In this document: piece by piece, positions 1 to 7,040 of the stretch | Position numbering within the stretch: the first letter of the stretch is position 1 | How the letters are laid out: each line of letters opens with the position of its first letter | IMG/VR virus record: IMGVR_UViG_3300025282_002210 | Coordinates: 1-22,617 of that record | Reading direction: 5' to 3' (one strand) | DNA from: a virus | Length of the DNA: 22,617 bases | Notes under the pieces: model-generated | Told to the model about the DNA's origin: nothing | The model's database searches: none | Seen by the model: the letters and a program-made list of their open reading frames with translations, nothing else | Position numbers and translations under genes: made by a program

Positions 1-732
1 AATCCAGCTTCAAAAGTTTCTATGAAACTTTTATCTAGTCCATTTGCATTGATAGGAGCAGGCTATTTAACTTACAAAAGTGGATTATTAGACACAGTGG
101 TCAAAGCAGACACGTTGAAAGAGCCTGGCGACGAGACACAAGAAGGTAGCGTCATGGGAGATGTTGCTAAAGGTGCGGGTGCTATTGCTTTAGGAACTGC
201 CATTGTTCATCCAAAGGAAACAGGAGAGTTAGCAAAAAAAGTACTAACAAAAGCAGGAAAAATTTTAGCCAAACCTATAGCTTTGACTGCATTGCCATTT
301 TGGAAAGCAAAACAGGTAATCGGGGAAACAATTAAATCAGTTAAAGAAAAAAAATTACCTGATTACAAGCTAACCGACCCTAACACTTGGATGCACGCTG
401 CATTTTGGAATTGGGCAGTTAAGGAATGGGGTTTAACGAAGACGTTAGACCAATTTTCTAAAGCTAACATTCCGGGGAAAGCAAAAATTTTAAGTCATGT
501 TGTTGCAAGAGGAGGTTTAAATCCAAATCTTGTAAAGTTTATTTCTTCTAAAGTCGCATGGCCGGCAACGGCTGCAGCATCTGTTTATGATGCTTATAAA
601 GATTATCAAAGACGTAAACCTTTCATTGAAGAACAAAAAGAATTAATAGAACAAGGGGTTGTCAAAGAAGAAGAGTTTGATAAGGAAGAGCCTATGTTTG
701 CCATGGGAGGAATAGCGAGTTTACTCAAATGA
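1..732 (+). CDS. 3' end of a probable virion-associated protein (5' truncated)
   Basis: The reading frame is open from the first base, so this is probably the C-terminal part of a longer gene. The first ATG is at position 22, but it has no Shine-Dalgarno sequence before it, so I treat it as internal. The visible 236 residues after that ATG include a small hydrophobic/alanine-glycine stretch (about residues 47-61), a lysine-rich middle and an acidic, charged tail. It ends in MFAMGGIASLLK, a glycine-glycine plus short hydrophobic tail of a kind seen on other proteins of marine phages, including the gene at 3697 here. Its place just before the portal block suggests a virion or DNA-ejection protein, but I recognise no catalytic domain. 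The stop overlaps the next gene's ATG (ATGA at 729-732), so the two are translationally coupled. Confidence 0.6.
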   Translation, partial: NPASKVSMKLLSSPFALIGAGYLTYKSGLLDTVVKADTLKEPGDETQEGSVMGDVAKGAGAIALGTAIVHPKETGELAKKVLTKAGKILAKPIALTALPFWKAKQVIGETIKSVKEKKLPDYKLTDPNTWMHAAFWNWAVKEWGLTKTLDQFSKANIPGKAKILSHVVARGGLNPNLVKFISSKVAWPATAAASVYDAYKDYQRRKPFIEEQKELIEQGVVKEEEFDKEEPMFAMGGIASLLK

Positions 733-1067
733 GGAATCTAGATGAGATCGTTAAGGATATTAAGACTGTGCTGGAAGAGAAAGTTGCCCCGTCCGTTGCG
801 GCACATAATGGTAGTATTGGTTTTATTGACTTTGCCCCCGATACTGGCGTGGCTACTTTAAAACTATCTGGAAGTTGTTCTGGCTGTGCAATGTCGAAAA
901 TCACGCTTCAGCGTGGAGTTGAGAATACCTTAAAACACTATGTACCTGAAGTTCAATCAATTGTTGGGAAAGATGATGAGGAAGCAGCGGAACAAGGCTA
1001 CGAGCCTTATATTCCTAAAGACAAAGAACCAGACTGGGAAAAACTAGTCAGACACAAGTATGAATAA
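729..1067 (+). CDS. Nfu/NifU C-terminal-domain iron-sulfur carrier
   Basis: This 112-residue protein consists mainly of one NifU C-terminal (Nfu) domain, roughly residues 4-80. The diagnostic motif is C50-S-G-C53 within GSCSGC, followed by a TL-x-x-G-V-E-N helix and HYVPEV, the arrangement found in Nfu proteins. In that family the CXXC pairs of two subunits hold a [4Fe-4S] cluster that is handed to client enzymes. The proline that commonly follows the second cysteine is replaced by alanine. The last 30 residues are an acidic/charged tail outside the domain. Start overlaps the previous stop (ATGA), and the end overlaps a small ORF at 1060. No Fe-S client is visible in this window; a client may be a host protein or lie elsewhere in the phage. 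The domain call is confident, the role in infection is unknown. Confidence 0.88.
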   Translation: MRNLDEIVKDIKTVLEEKVAPSVAAHNGSIGFIDFAPDTGVATLKLSGSCSGCAMSKITLQRGVENTLKHYVPEVQSIVGKDDEEAAEQGYEPYIPKDKEPDWEKLVRHKYE

Positions 1068-1206
1068 AACACTCGTTAAGAATATGAAGTATGTGAAATG
1101 GAGCCAGATTCCTCCTGTCAAAGGCCCTGAGCCTAGAGCCTTGATTAAAGAATCAAAACAGGATAAACCAGTAAGATTGGAGAAGAAAAATGGCAGAAAT
1201 CGATAA
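1060..1206 (+). CDS. Small basic protein upstream of portal, 48 aa
   Basis: A short ORF bridges the gap between the NifU-like gene and the portal gene: it starts at an ATG overlapping the end of the former by 8 bases and ends 17 bases inside the latter, in a different frame. It encodes 48 residues, lysine/arginine-rich, with a central VKWSQIPPVKGPEP motif. Without it the 122 bases between its neighbours would be the only gap in a densely packed stretch, which supports it being real. The overlap with the portal start suggests translational coupling. I cannot assign a function; a small protein next to the portal could be a packaging or portal-assembly accessory, but this is only positional inference. 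Confidence 0.6.
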   Translation: MNKTLVKNMKYVKWSQIPPVKGPEPRALIKESKQDKPVRLEKKNGRNR

Positions 1207-3697
1207 GTCTTTACCGAACGTAAAGCAGACTTTAAAAGTACCGTCGCATCAACAACAACTTGAAATTCAGGCTGAAGCTCAGGCTTCCACGCCAACTCAA
1301 CCCGAAGTCACGAAGAACGAAGATGGTTCTGCAGAAATTACCTTTGAACCCGGTGCAGTTAATCAAGAGGGCGGTCAGGACCATTACGCCAATTTGGCCG
1401 ACCTTTTACCTGATTCTGTTTTAGATCCTGTGGGATCAGAACTTTGGAATAATTACGATGAGTATCGTAGATCCAGAAGACAATGGGCTGATTCCTACAC
1501 GAAAGGATTGGACCTTTTAGGCTTTCAATACAAAGACCGAACACAACCGTTTCAAGGCGCAGCAGGTGCAACGCATCCTGTCCTGGCCGAAGCGGTCACC
1601 CAGTTTCAAGCGCAAGCGTATAAAGAATTACTACCTGCCGGAGGACCGGTACGGGCACAGATTTTAGGAAAGATTACAAGACAAAAACAGGATCAAGCGA
1701 CCAGAGTCAAGGATTTCATGAACTACCAGATTTGTAATGTCATGAAAGAGTACGACTCCGAGTTTGATCAGATGTTATTCTATTTACCCCTTGCAGGCTC
1801 AACCTTCAAGAAGGTATACTATGACGATTTACTTGGACGAGCGGTATCAAAGTTTGTTCAAGCGGATGACTTAGTGGTTCCGTATTCCGCTACCTCATTA
1901 GAGGATGCGGAAGCCATTTGTCATGTTATTAAAACAACCGAGAACGATTTAAAAAAACAACAGGTCTCAGGATTCTATCGTAACATCGATCTACAGGTTC
2001 CCTATAACGAAGAGAGCGAACTCAAGAAAAAAGAACGAGAGCTTGAAGGCATTCGTAAAGGTTGGAATGAAAAGATTTTCACCCTGATCGAATGTCATGT
2101 GAATCTGGATCTGGAAGGCTTTGAAGACGTGGGTCAGGATGGTCAACCGACCGGCATTAAGGTTCCTTATATTGTTACCATAGAAAATTCTACGCGAAAA
2201 GTTTTATCCATTCGAAGAAATTTTAAACTCGATGATCCATTGAAAAATAAGATTCAATACTTTGTGCATTTTCGATTTCTGCCAGGTCTTGGATTCTATG
2301 GTTTTGGACTCATTCATATGATTGGTGGACTCAGCAGAACGGCAACGTCTGCTCTCCGTCAATTATTAGATGCAGGTACGCTCTCCAACTTACCTGCCGG
2401 GTTTAAACAGAGAGGCATTCGTGTTCAAAACGATGCTGTCTCGTTACAGCCTGGGGAGTGGCGCGATGTCGACGCTCCCGGCGGTAACATTAAAGATGCG
2501 TTTATGCCACTGCCGTATAAAGAACCGTCTCAAACGTTATTACAATTGATGACGATTGTGGTTCAAGCGGGACAACGTTTTGCTTCAATTGCCGATATGC
2601 AAGTGGGTGATGGTAATCAACAGGCTGCTGTGGGTACGACTGTGGCTCTTTTAGAAAGAGGATCACGAGTGATGAGTGCCATTCACAAAAGACTCTATGC
2701 GGCTTTAAAACAAGAGTTTTCTTTATTGTCGAACGTGTTTGCTACGTACTTGCCTCCAGTCTATCCGTATGATGTGATTGGAGATCAAAAAGAAATTAAA
2801 CAAGCTGACTTTGATGACAAGATTGATATTATGCCGGTTGCCGATCCCAACATTTTTTCTCAGACTCAACGAATTGCAACAGCGCAAACAGAATTACAAC
2901 TGGCTCAATCTAATCCACAGATGCATAATCTTTATGAAGCCTATCGAGATATGTACACAGCGATTGGTGTCAAGAATATCGATCAGATTTTACCCCCTCC
3001 ACCTCCACCGGCTCCTAAGAATCCGGCGATTGAACATATAGATGCGATTGGTGGAAAACCTTTTCAAGCCTTTAGTGGCCAGGATCACAGAGCTCACGTT
3101 ACTGCTCACATAGCTTTTATGGCAACGAACATGGCACGAAACAATCCCATGGTCATTGCGGCTTTAGAAAAGAATGTCTTCGAGCACATTTCGATGATGG
3201 CTCAAGAACAAGTGGAAATGGAATTTAGAGACAAGATTCAAAAGGTTCAACAGATTCAGCAAATGATGACTCAGAATCCTCAGGCTCAACCCGATCCAAG
3301 AATTCAAGCGGAAGCTCAGAATCTTCAGTTACAAATTGAAGCACGTAAGGCTCAGTTGATTGCAGAGATGATGGAAGAATTCCTAGTCGAAGAAAAGAAA
3401 ATTACTTCTCAATTTGATCATGATCCAATTGCTAAATTAAGAGCGAGAGAACTCGATCTAAAGGCGCAAGACAATCAAAGAAAAATGCAAGAAGATGAAA
3501 ACAGAATTGCGCTTGATCGTATGAAGGCGATGATGAATCAAAATGTTCAAGAAGAGAAGATGGAACAAAATGAAGAGCTCGCTCATTTAAGAGCGGATAC
3601 CTCTTTAGAAAAACAAGCGATGTCCAACCGAGCGAAAATGCGTTCTGATGTTATGAAACGAAAGGATGTTAAAACGCTGAAAGGACCAAGAAGATAA
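1190..3697 (+). CDS. Portal protein, P22-like
   Basis: At 835 residues this has the length and architecture of P22-like portal proteins, which form the dodecameric ring through which DNA is packaged and which joins head to tail. The N-terminal 60 residues are acidic and Q/P-rich. The core begins with a helical segment containing GLDLLGFQYKDRTQPFQGAAG (split by position: about 107-128) and THPVLAEAVTQFQAQAYKELLP, recurring in portals of marine podoviruses. A proline run (seven prolines near residue 600) separates the core from a long, Q/M/E-rich helical C-terminus (about 680-835), consistent with a barrel or tunnel extension. A GGAG-type ribosome site precedes the ATG. The stop overlaps the next start as TAATG. 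The large terminase expected beside it is not in this window and presumably lies upstream. Confidence 0.88.
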   Translation: MAEIDKSLPNVKQTLKVPSHQQQLEIQAEAQASTPTQPEVTKNEDGSAEITFEPGAVNQEGGQDHYANLADLLPDSVLDPVGSELWNNYDEYRRSRRQWADSYTKGLDLLGFQYKDRTQPFQGAAGATHPVLAEAVTQFQAQAYKELLPAGGPVRAQILGKITRQKQDQATRVKDFMNYQICNVMKEYDSEFDQMLFYLPLAGSTFKKVYYDDLLGRAVSKFVQADDLVVPYSATSLEDAEAICHVIKTTENDLKKQQVSGFYRNIDLQVPYNEESELKKKERELEGIRKGWNEKIFTLIECHVNLDLEGFEDVGQDGQPTGIKVPYIVTIENSTRKVLSIRRNFKLDDPLKNKIQYFVHFRFLPGLGFYGFGLIHMIGGLSRTATSALRQLLDAGTLSNLPAGFKQRGIRVQNDAVSLQPGEWRDVDAPGGNIKDAFMPLPYKEPSQTLLQLMTIVVQAGQRFASIADMQVGDGNQQAAVGTTVALLERGSRVMSAIHKRLYAALKQEFSLLSNVFATYLPPVYPYDVIGDQKEIKQADFDDKIDIMPVADPNIFSQTQRIATAQTELQLAQSNPQMHNLYEAYRDMYTAIGVKNIDQILPPPPPPAPKNPAIEHIDAIGGKPFQAFSGQDHRAHVTAHIAFMATNMARNNPMVIAALEKNVFEHISMMAQEQVEMEFRDKIQKVQQIQQMMTQNPQAQPDPRIQAEAQNLQLQIEARKAQLIAEMMEEFLVEEKKITSQFDHDPIAKLRARELDLKAQDNQRKMQEDENRIALDRMKAMMNQNVQEEKMEQNEELAHLRADTSLEKQAMSNRAKMRSDVMKRKDVKTLKGPRR

Positions 3698-4995
3698 TGC
3701 CTTTCCAATCTGAAAAACAAAGACGTTACATGCATGCCAACCTTCCTGACATTGCTAACCGATGGGAAGCAAAATATGGATTGGGTGGAGTCGCTGGATT
3801 AAATGCACAGCTCAATAGTCTTCCAGAATACTATCTTCCTAAAAATCAAGGAGGTTTAATCCCTGCTCATCAAGCCGGTATCTATGGTTTGGCTGAAGGA
3901 GGAAAAATTATTGAGGGGAAACCTCATCAATTATCTTATATTACACCGGGCGAAGCTCAAACATTACAAAATTTAGGTGGAAGAAAAGTTATGACACCAG
4001 AAGGTATCCCTGCTTATCCACCGTGGGATAATCCACCTTCAGCAGGAGGAACTAAAGGAGAAACAACTAGCTCCGATCATGGCGGCCCATCAGGACCTCC
4101 AGGTGGAGGAGCAACATCAATGGGAAGTGGTAGAGATTATTCACCACCACCTTCAGATAGACAACCTGGCTTTGAAACATCTAATACAAGAACTACAACC
4201 CCAACAAGTGATAGTGGAGGGGATGGACCTGATCCTCATGGAGGAGATTGGGAAGAAGGTTGGTTGAATGAAGATTTAAAAAAAGTAAACGAGATTATAA
4301 ATGATCCCAATGCAAACAGACGAGACAAAGAACAAGCTTTGGTCTGGAAGGATCAGTTTAATAAACAAATTAGAGAGAGCCAGACACAGGTAGAAAAAGG
4401 AAATATTTGGAAAACTATCGGTAATTTGGCTGCTTTATATACTGGAGTGGGTCCCTTATTAGGACTTCAAGCTCCTAAAGCTGTTCAAACGGTAGCCCAA
4501 TTAAATTCTTTGTATAAAAAAATAGATAACACTATTTCTTTTGGAAAGAAGATAGGGTTGATAAATGAAAATATTACCACAGATGGTATAATTAAGGGGG
4601 TAAAAGATCAGGCATTAAACTTTAGCGCTGAACGTAGGAAGAAGATGGATCTTTATAATTCTCTTCCTGCCGGGCATCCTGAAAAAATAGCTTTATCTGT
4701 GGAACTAGAAATTGGTAAGAAACCTGAACATCTTAGAGATAATGGAGGAACAGAGGAAACCAGTATCAAAATTGAAAATATTGAAGATGTAAATCAAAAG
4801 AAAATGGAACTAGCTTCTTATGAAGCTCGTCAAATACAAGAAAAAGTAGAGAACGCTAAACGAAATGCTTATCTAGCTGCTTTTAGACAAAAGTATTTAA
4901 TGGGTCCTACGGCTATGGCTGCAGGGGGAGGAAGAGTTCCTGCAGGTTATAATACAGGTGGACTTTCTAATTTATTTAGGTTAAAAAACGTATAG
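3697..4995 (+). CDS. Glycine-rich protein with MPFxSEKQRR N-terminus, unknown
   Basis: This 432-residue protein starts directly on the portal stop (TAATG). Its first 28 residues, beginning MPFQSEKQRRYMHANLP and including a following W and YG, form a short module that recurs in phage proteins next to structural genes. Then come several GG-containing segments (GGLIPAHQAG, GLAEGGKI), a proline/glycine/serine-rich low-complexity linker at about residues 105-185, and a helical, charged C-terminal half with a small hydrophobic patch near residues 240-275. It ends in AGYNTGGLSNLFRLKNV. The mix of short modules around a disordered linker suggests a scaffold-like or injected virion protein, but no enzyme motif is visible and I do not assign a function. 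The position between portal and head genes supports a structural or assembly role. Confidence 0.7.
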   Translation: MPFQSEKQRRYMHANLPDIANRWEAKYGLGGVAGLNAQLNSLPEYYLPKNQGGLIPAHQAGIYGLAEGGKIIEGKPHQLSYITPGEAQTLQNLGGRKVMTPEGIPAYPPWDNPPSAGGTKGETTSSDHGGPSGPPGGGATSMGSGRDYSPPPSDRQPGFETSNTRTTTPTSDSGGDGPDPHGGDWEEGWLNEDLKKVNEIINDPNANRRDKEQALVWKDQFNKQIRESQTQVEKGNIWKTIGNLAALYTGVGPLLGLQAPKAVQTVAQLNSLYKKIDNTISFGKKIGLINENITTDGIIKGVKDQALNFSAERRKKMDLYNSLPAGHPEKIALSVELEIGKKPEHLRDNGGTEETSIKIENIEDVNQKKMELASYEARQIQEKVENAKRNAYLAAFRQKYLMGPTAMAAGGGRVPAGYNTGGLSNLFRLKNV

Positions 4996-5006
4996 GAGTA
5001 CAAATT

Positions 5007-5231
5007 ATGAGAAACGATTTCGGAACAAGACCTTATAATGTACGTTTCCCTTATTCAAAGGGAAGCAAGAAACAAGGTTATGATGACAGACTTGATGAAT
5101 CTTTAGGCGCAAGACGTGGCGCAGAGTCTACAAAGACTCAAAGCTTTAAAGCTCGAAGAGATGAATCTAAAGGCGCTGAAAAAGCTGCAGGTAAAAGAGC
5201 TTATTCGGCTGTCGGAACGATGGATAAATAA
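5007..5231 (+). CDS. Small basic protein, 74 aa, unknown
   Basis: A 74-residue, strongly charged protein preceded by an AGGAG ribosome site about nine bases from the ATG. It is rich in K, R, D, E, G, A and S with almost no hydrophobic core, and contains a loose internal repeat (DESLGARRGAES and ARRDESKGAEK), so it is probably largely disordered. It starts a run of four short genes joined by TAATG overlaps or a one-base gap. I do not recognise a family. Small basic proteins within virion modules may bind packaged DNA or act as minor virion components; that is inference from composition and place. Confidence 0.65.
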   Translation: MRNDFGTRPYNVRFPYSKGSKKQGYDDRLDESLGARRGAESTKTQSFKARRDESKGAEKAAGKRAYSAVGTMDK

Positions 5232-5497
5232 TGCCAGGATCAGAACTTAGAGGAACAGGCAGAGCGGCAACGTATCCTAATTCTAACAAAGGTTATAAAA
5301 AAGGTGGTCGTATTAAAGCTGCCAAAGGCTACAACACTGGAAGAGAAAATCTTTTAGAAGAAGTGGGTAGAATTGATGCTGAAAAATCTAACAGAAACCG
5401 TAGAGCTGAAAAGAAAAGAGTCGTATCTGAACTTAACAAAGGATACAAAGGCGGCGGTATTATCAAAGGTAACAAAGGAATGGGAGTTGCAAAATAA
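5231..5497 (+). CDS. Small glycine/lysine-rich protein, 88 aa, unknown
   Basis: This 88-residue protein starts on the previous stop (TAATG). It carries repeated KGYKKGGRIKAAKGYNTG / NKGYKGGGIIKGNKG type segments at both ends, separated by a charged helical stretch (about residues 40-65). The YNTG motif is shared with the C-terminus of the gene at 3697. The predicted protein is very basic. No domain is recognised; it belongs with its neighbours to a cluster of short, basic, glycine-rich proteins in the head region. The reverse-strand frame over this region is a shadow. Confidence 0.65.
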   Translation: MPGSELRGTGRAATYPNSNKGYKKGGRIKAAKGYNTGRENLLEEVGRIDAEKSNRNRRAEKKRVVSELNKGYKGGGIIKGNKGMGVAK

Positions 5498-5682
5498 TGT
5501 CTAAAGATTGGCAAATAGGTTCTAACTTTGTAAAAGAACCAAAGATTACTAAGGATCCCTGGAATACTAAAAGTGGTTATTCTGAAGCTAAAGAAATTAC
5601 ACCACCTGATATTCATGAATCTCAAACAGTAACCGTTAAAGGTACAAAAACTAGAAAACCCGTTAAAGCAACCTGGTACTAA
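5497..5682 (+). CDS. Small hypothetical protein, 61 aa
   Basis: Sixty-one residues, starting on the preceding stop codon (TAATG) and ending one base before the next ATG. The N-terminal part is polar with two tryptophans (W5 and W22); the end is a lysine-rich, threonine-rich segment ending in ATWY. No recognised domain, signal peptide or membrane segment. The tight coupling on both sides is the main evidence that it is translated. Function unknown. Confidence 0.6.
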   Translation: MSKDWQIGSNFVKEPKITKDPWNTKSGYSEAKEITPPDIHESQTVTVKGTKTRKPVKATWY

Positions 5683-5683
5683 T

Positions 5684-6070
5684 ATGGCCTGGTTTGGTTT
5701 AGCAAGAATAGCTCTACAAGCTGGCGCTAAAATTTATTCCAATAGACAAAGAACTAAGATGGCTATGTCTGATGCACAATTAATGCATGCAGAAAAAATG
5801 GCTCGAGGTGAGGAAACTTACCAGGGTAAGCTTTTAGAATCCCGAGATAACGATTATAAGGACGAGATAGTTTTGGCGATATTAACGTTGCCCATAATTG
5901 TGCTCGCATATGGGGTTTGGTCGAACGATCCGGGCGCTATGGAGAAGATAAACATCTTTTTTGAGCATTTCTCGAATCTGCCAAAATGGTTTACAAATTT
6001 ATGGATACTTGTAGTTGCCAGCGTTTTTGGTATAAAGGGAACACAGATATTTAGAGGAGGGAAAAAATAA
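5684..6070 (+). CDS. Membrane protein with two TM segments, possible holin
   Basis: The 128-residue product has an amphipathic, basic N-terminal half (residues 1-58) and two hydrophobic segments, about 61-79 (EIVLAILTLPIIVLAYGVW) and about 101-118, followed by a basic tail (FRGGKK). This layout of charged N-terminus, RDNDYKDE junction, closely spaced membrane helices and basic end resembles the holin family described for gene-transfer-agent and alphaproteobacterial phage particles (GTA_holin_3TM-like). Holins make inner-membrane holes that release endolysin. No endolysin gene is adjacent in this window, which weakens the call; it could instead be a membrane-inserted virion protein. The start one base after the previous stop and the TAATG join to the next gene show it belongs to the same operon. 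The codons of the membrane segments look slightly GC-richer than those of its neighbours. Confidence 0.6.
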   Translation: MAWFGLARIALQAGAKIYSNRQRTKMAMSDAQLMHAEKMARGEETYQGKLLESRDNDYKDEIVLAILTLPIIVLAYGVWSNDPGAMEKINIFFEHFSNLPKWFTNLWILVVASVFGIKGTQIFRGGKK

Positions 6071-6399
6071 TGGCAAAAGACGACAAGTGGATACAAAAAG
6101 CCTTCAGTACAATTAAAAAGAAAGGTACAGAAGGTAAATGTACGGGTAAAAAGTATGGCAGTAAAAGCTGTCCTGAAGGTTCTAAAGCTTATAACATGGC
6201 TAAAAATTTAAGAAAAATAAATAGAAAATCAGCTGCCGATGGTGGCAGTATCAGTCACGTAGGTGGCTATTCACCGGTCTTAGGAAACAATAGATTTGGT
6301 TATCCTAGTGGTGGTGTAGAAGTAAGAACTCCAGCTAAAAGAGGTGGAGCAGCTACTCATGGTTTAGGAAGAGCTTTCATGAAAGGTGGAAAAGTCTAA
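6070..6399 (+). CDS. Basic glycine-rich protein, 109 aa, unknown
   Basis: This 109-residue protein starts on the stop of the membrane-protein gene (TAATG). The N-terminal part (DDKWIQKAFSTIKKKG) has a WIQKA motif found at the start of small proteins in many marine phages. It also contains two cysteines (C24 and C35) in a lysine-rich stretch, which could bind a metal or be incidental. The second half is glycine-rich and ends GRAFMKGGKV. No catalytic motif is visible. It closes the chain of small basic genes that begins at 5007. Function unknown; virion or DNA-associated by position and charge. Confidence 0.65.
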   Translation: MAKDDKWIQKAFSTIKKKGTEGKCTGKKYGSKSCPEGSKAYNMAKNLRKINRKSAADGGSISHVGGYSPVLGNNRFGYPSGGVEVRTPAKRGGAATHGLGRAFMKGGKV

Positions 6400-6410
6400 A
6401 AGAAAGAATT

Positions 6411-6650
6411 ATGGACGGAGTCCAATTATTATTTAAACTAAAGAAGTTAGTCGAACTCAGACGCGATGATGTGGTTAATGGCATGATCGGTGGTGTTGAC
6501 AATTTTGAAAAATATCAATATATGTTAGGTCAGATACGAACGTATCATTATATTTTACAGGAAATCTCTAACCTGCTAAAAAACAAGGAGCCAAATGAAG
6601 ACGGAAACGTTGTTAAAATTAAAGCCGAAGATCACCCTACCCAAGACTGA
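6411..6650 (+). CDS. Small helical protein, 79 aa, unknown
   Basis: Seventy-nine residues predicted to be mostly helical, with a core QYMLGQIRTYHYILQEISN that has a heptad-like spacing of hydrophobic residues. It ends in a polar tail. The last 56 bases overlap the start of the GroES-like gene in another frame, so the two are probably coupled. The site before the ATG (AGAAAG) is only a weak ribosome site. Small helical proteins of this type commonly precede the co-chaperonin or scaffold gene in marine podoviruses, as far as I recall; the function is not known to me. Confidence 0.65.
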   Translation: MDGVQLLFKLKKLVELRRDDVVNGMIGGVDNFEKYQYMLGQIRTYHYILQEISNLLKNKEPNEDGNVVKIKAEDHPTQD

Positions 6651-7026
6651 TCTAGTGGGGTTAAAGAAACCCAAACAAATTACCAAAGAATCAACAAAGC
6701 TCCCGCAACCAACAGGTTGGAGAATTCTTATACTTCCTTTTAAAATGGGAGAAAAAACAAGAGGAGGTATTTTAATGGGACAAGAGACATTAGAAAAGCA
6801 ACAAGTGGCGTCTCAATGTGGAAACGTATTAGCGATGGGTCCTGATTGTTATCGGGACAAAGATCGTTATAAGCAAGGGCCTTGGTGTAAAGTGGGTGAC
6901 TGGGTTATGTTTGCTCGTTATGCGGGGTCTAGAATAAAAATAGAAGGTGGTGAAGTACGGTTGTTAAATGATGACGAGATCTTGGCAACCATCAAGAATC
7001 CAGAGGATATCTTGCATGAATATTAA
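6595..7026 (+). CDS. GroES-like co-chaperonin (Cpn10 fold)
   Basis: The 143-residue product has a Cpn10 domain at about residues 40-134. Visible landmarks are GWRILILPF (first strand), the flexible-loop equivalent with TRGGILM (residues 55-61, the hydrophobic triplet that in GroES contacts GroEL), GNVLAMGP, KVGDWVMFARYAGSRIKI and the closing NDDEILATI. Phage co-chaperonins such as T4 gp31 replace GroES on host GroEL to fold the capsid protein, and the location just before scaffold and capsid genes fits that. A 40-residue lysine-rich N-terminal extension is longer than in GroES. The start is supported by AAGGAG six bases upstream (6586-6591), even though this places it inside the previous gene. 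No GroEL-like gene is seen, so host GroEL would be the partner. Confidence 0.9.
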   Translation: MKTETLLKLKPKITLPKTDLVGLKKPKQITKESTKLPQPTGWRILILPFKMGEKTRGGILMGQETLEKQQVASQCGNVLAMGPDCYRDKDRYKQGPWCKVGDWVMFARYAGSRIKIEGGEVRLLNDDEILATIKNPEDILHEY

Positions 7027-7040
7027 CATAGGAGGAAACT

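Noticed and set aside
1044-1295. Reverse-strand ORF with hydrophobic C-terminus
   Set aside because: Lies opposite the small ORF and portal start on an otherwise all-plus region; no promoter or ribosome site.
2778-3041. Frame-shifted ORF of 87 codons inside the portal gene
   Set aside because: Unlikely composition (isoleucine/arginine/leucine runs) and fully inside the long portal frame; a shadow.
4079-4267. 62-codon ORF within the glycine-rich gene
   Set aside because: It is a frame shadow of the low-complexity P/G/S linker, with no ribosome site.
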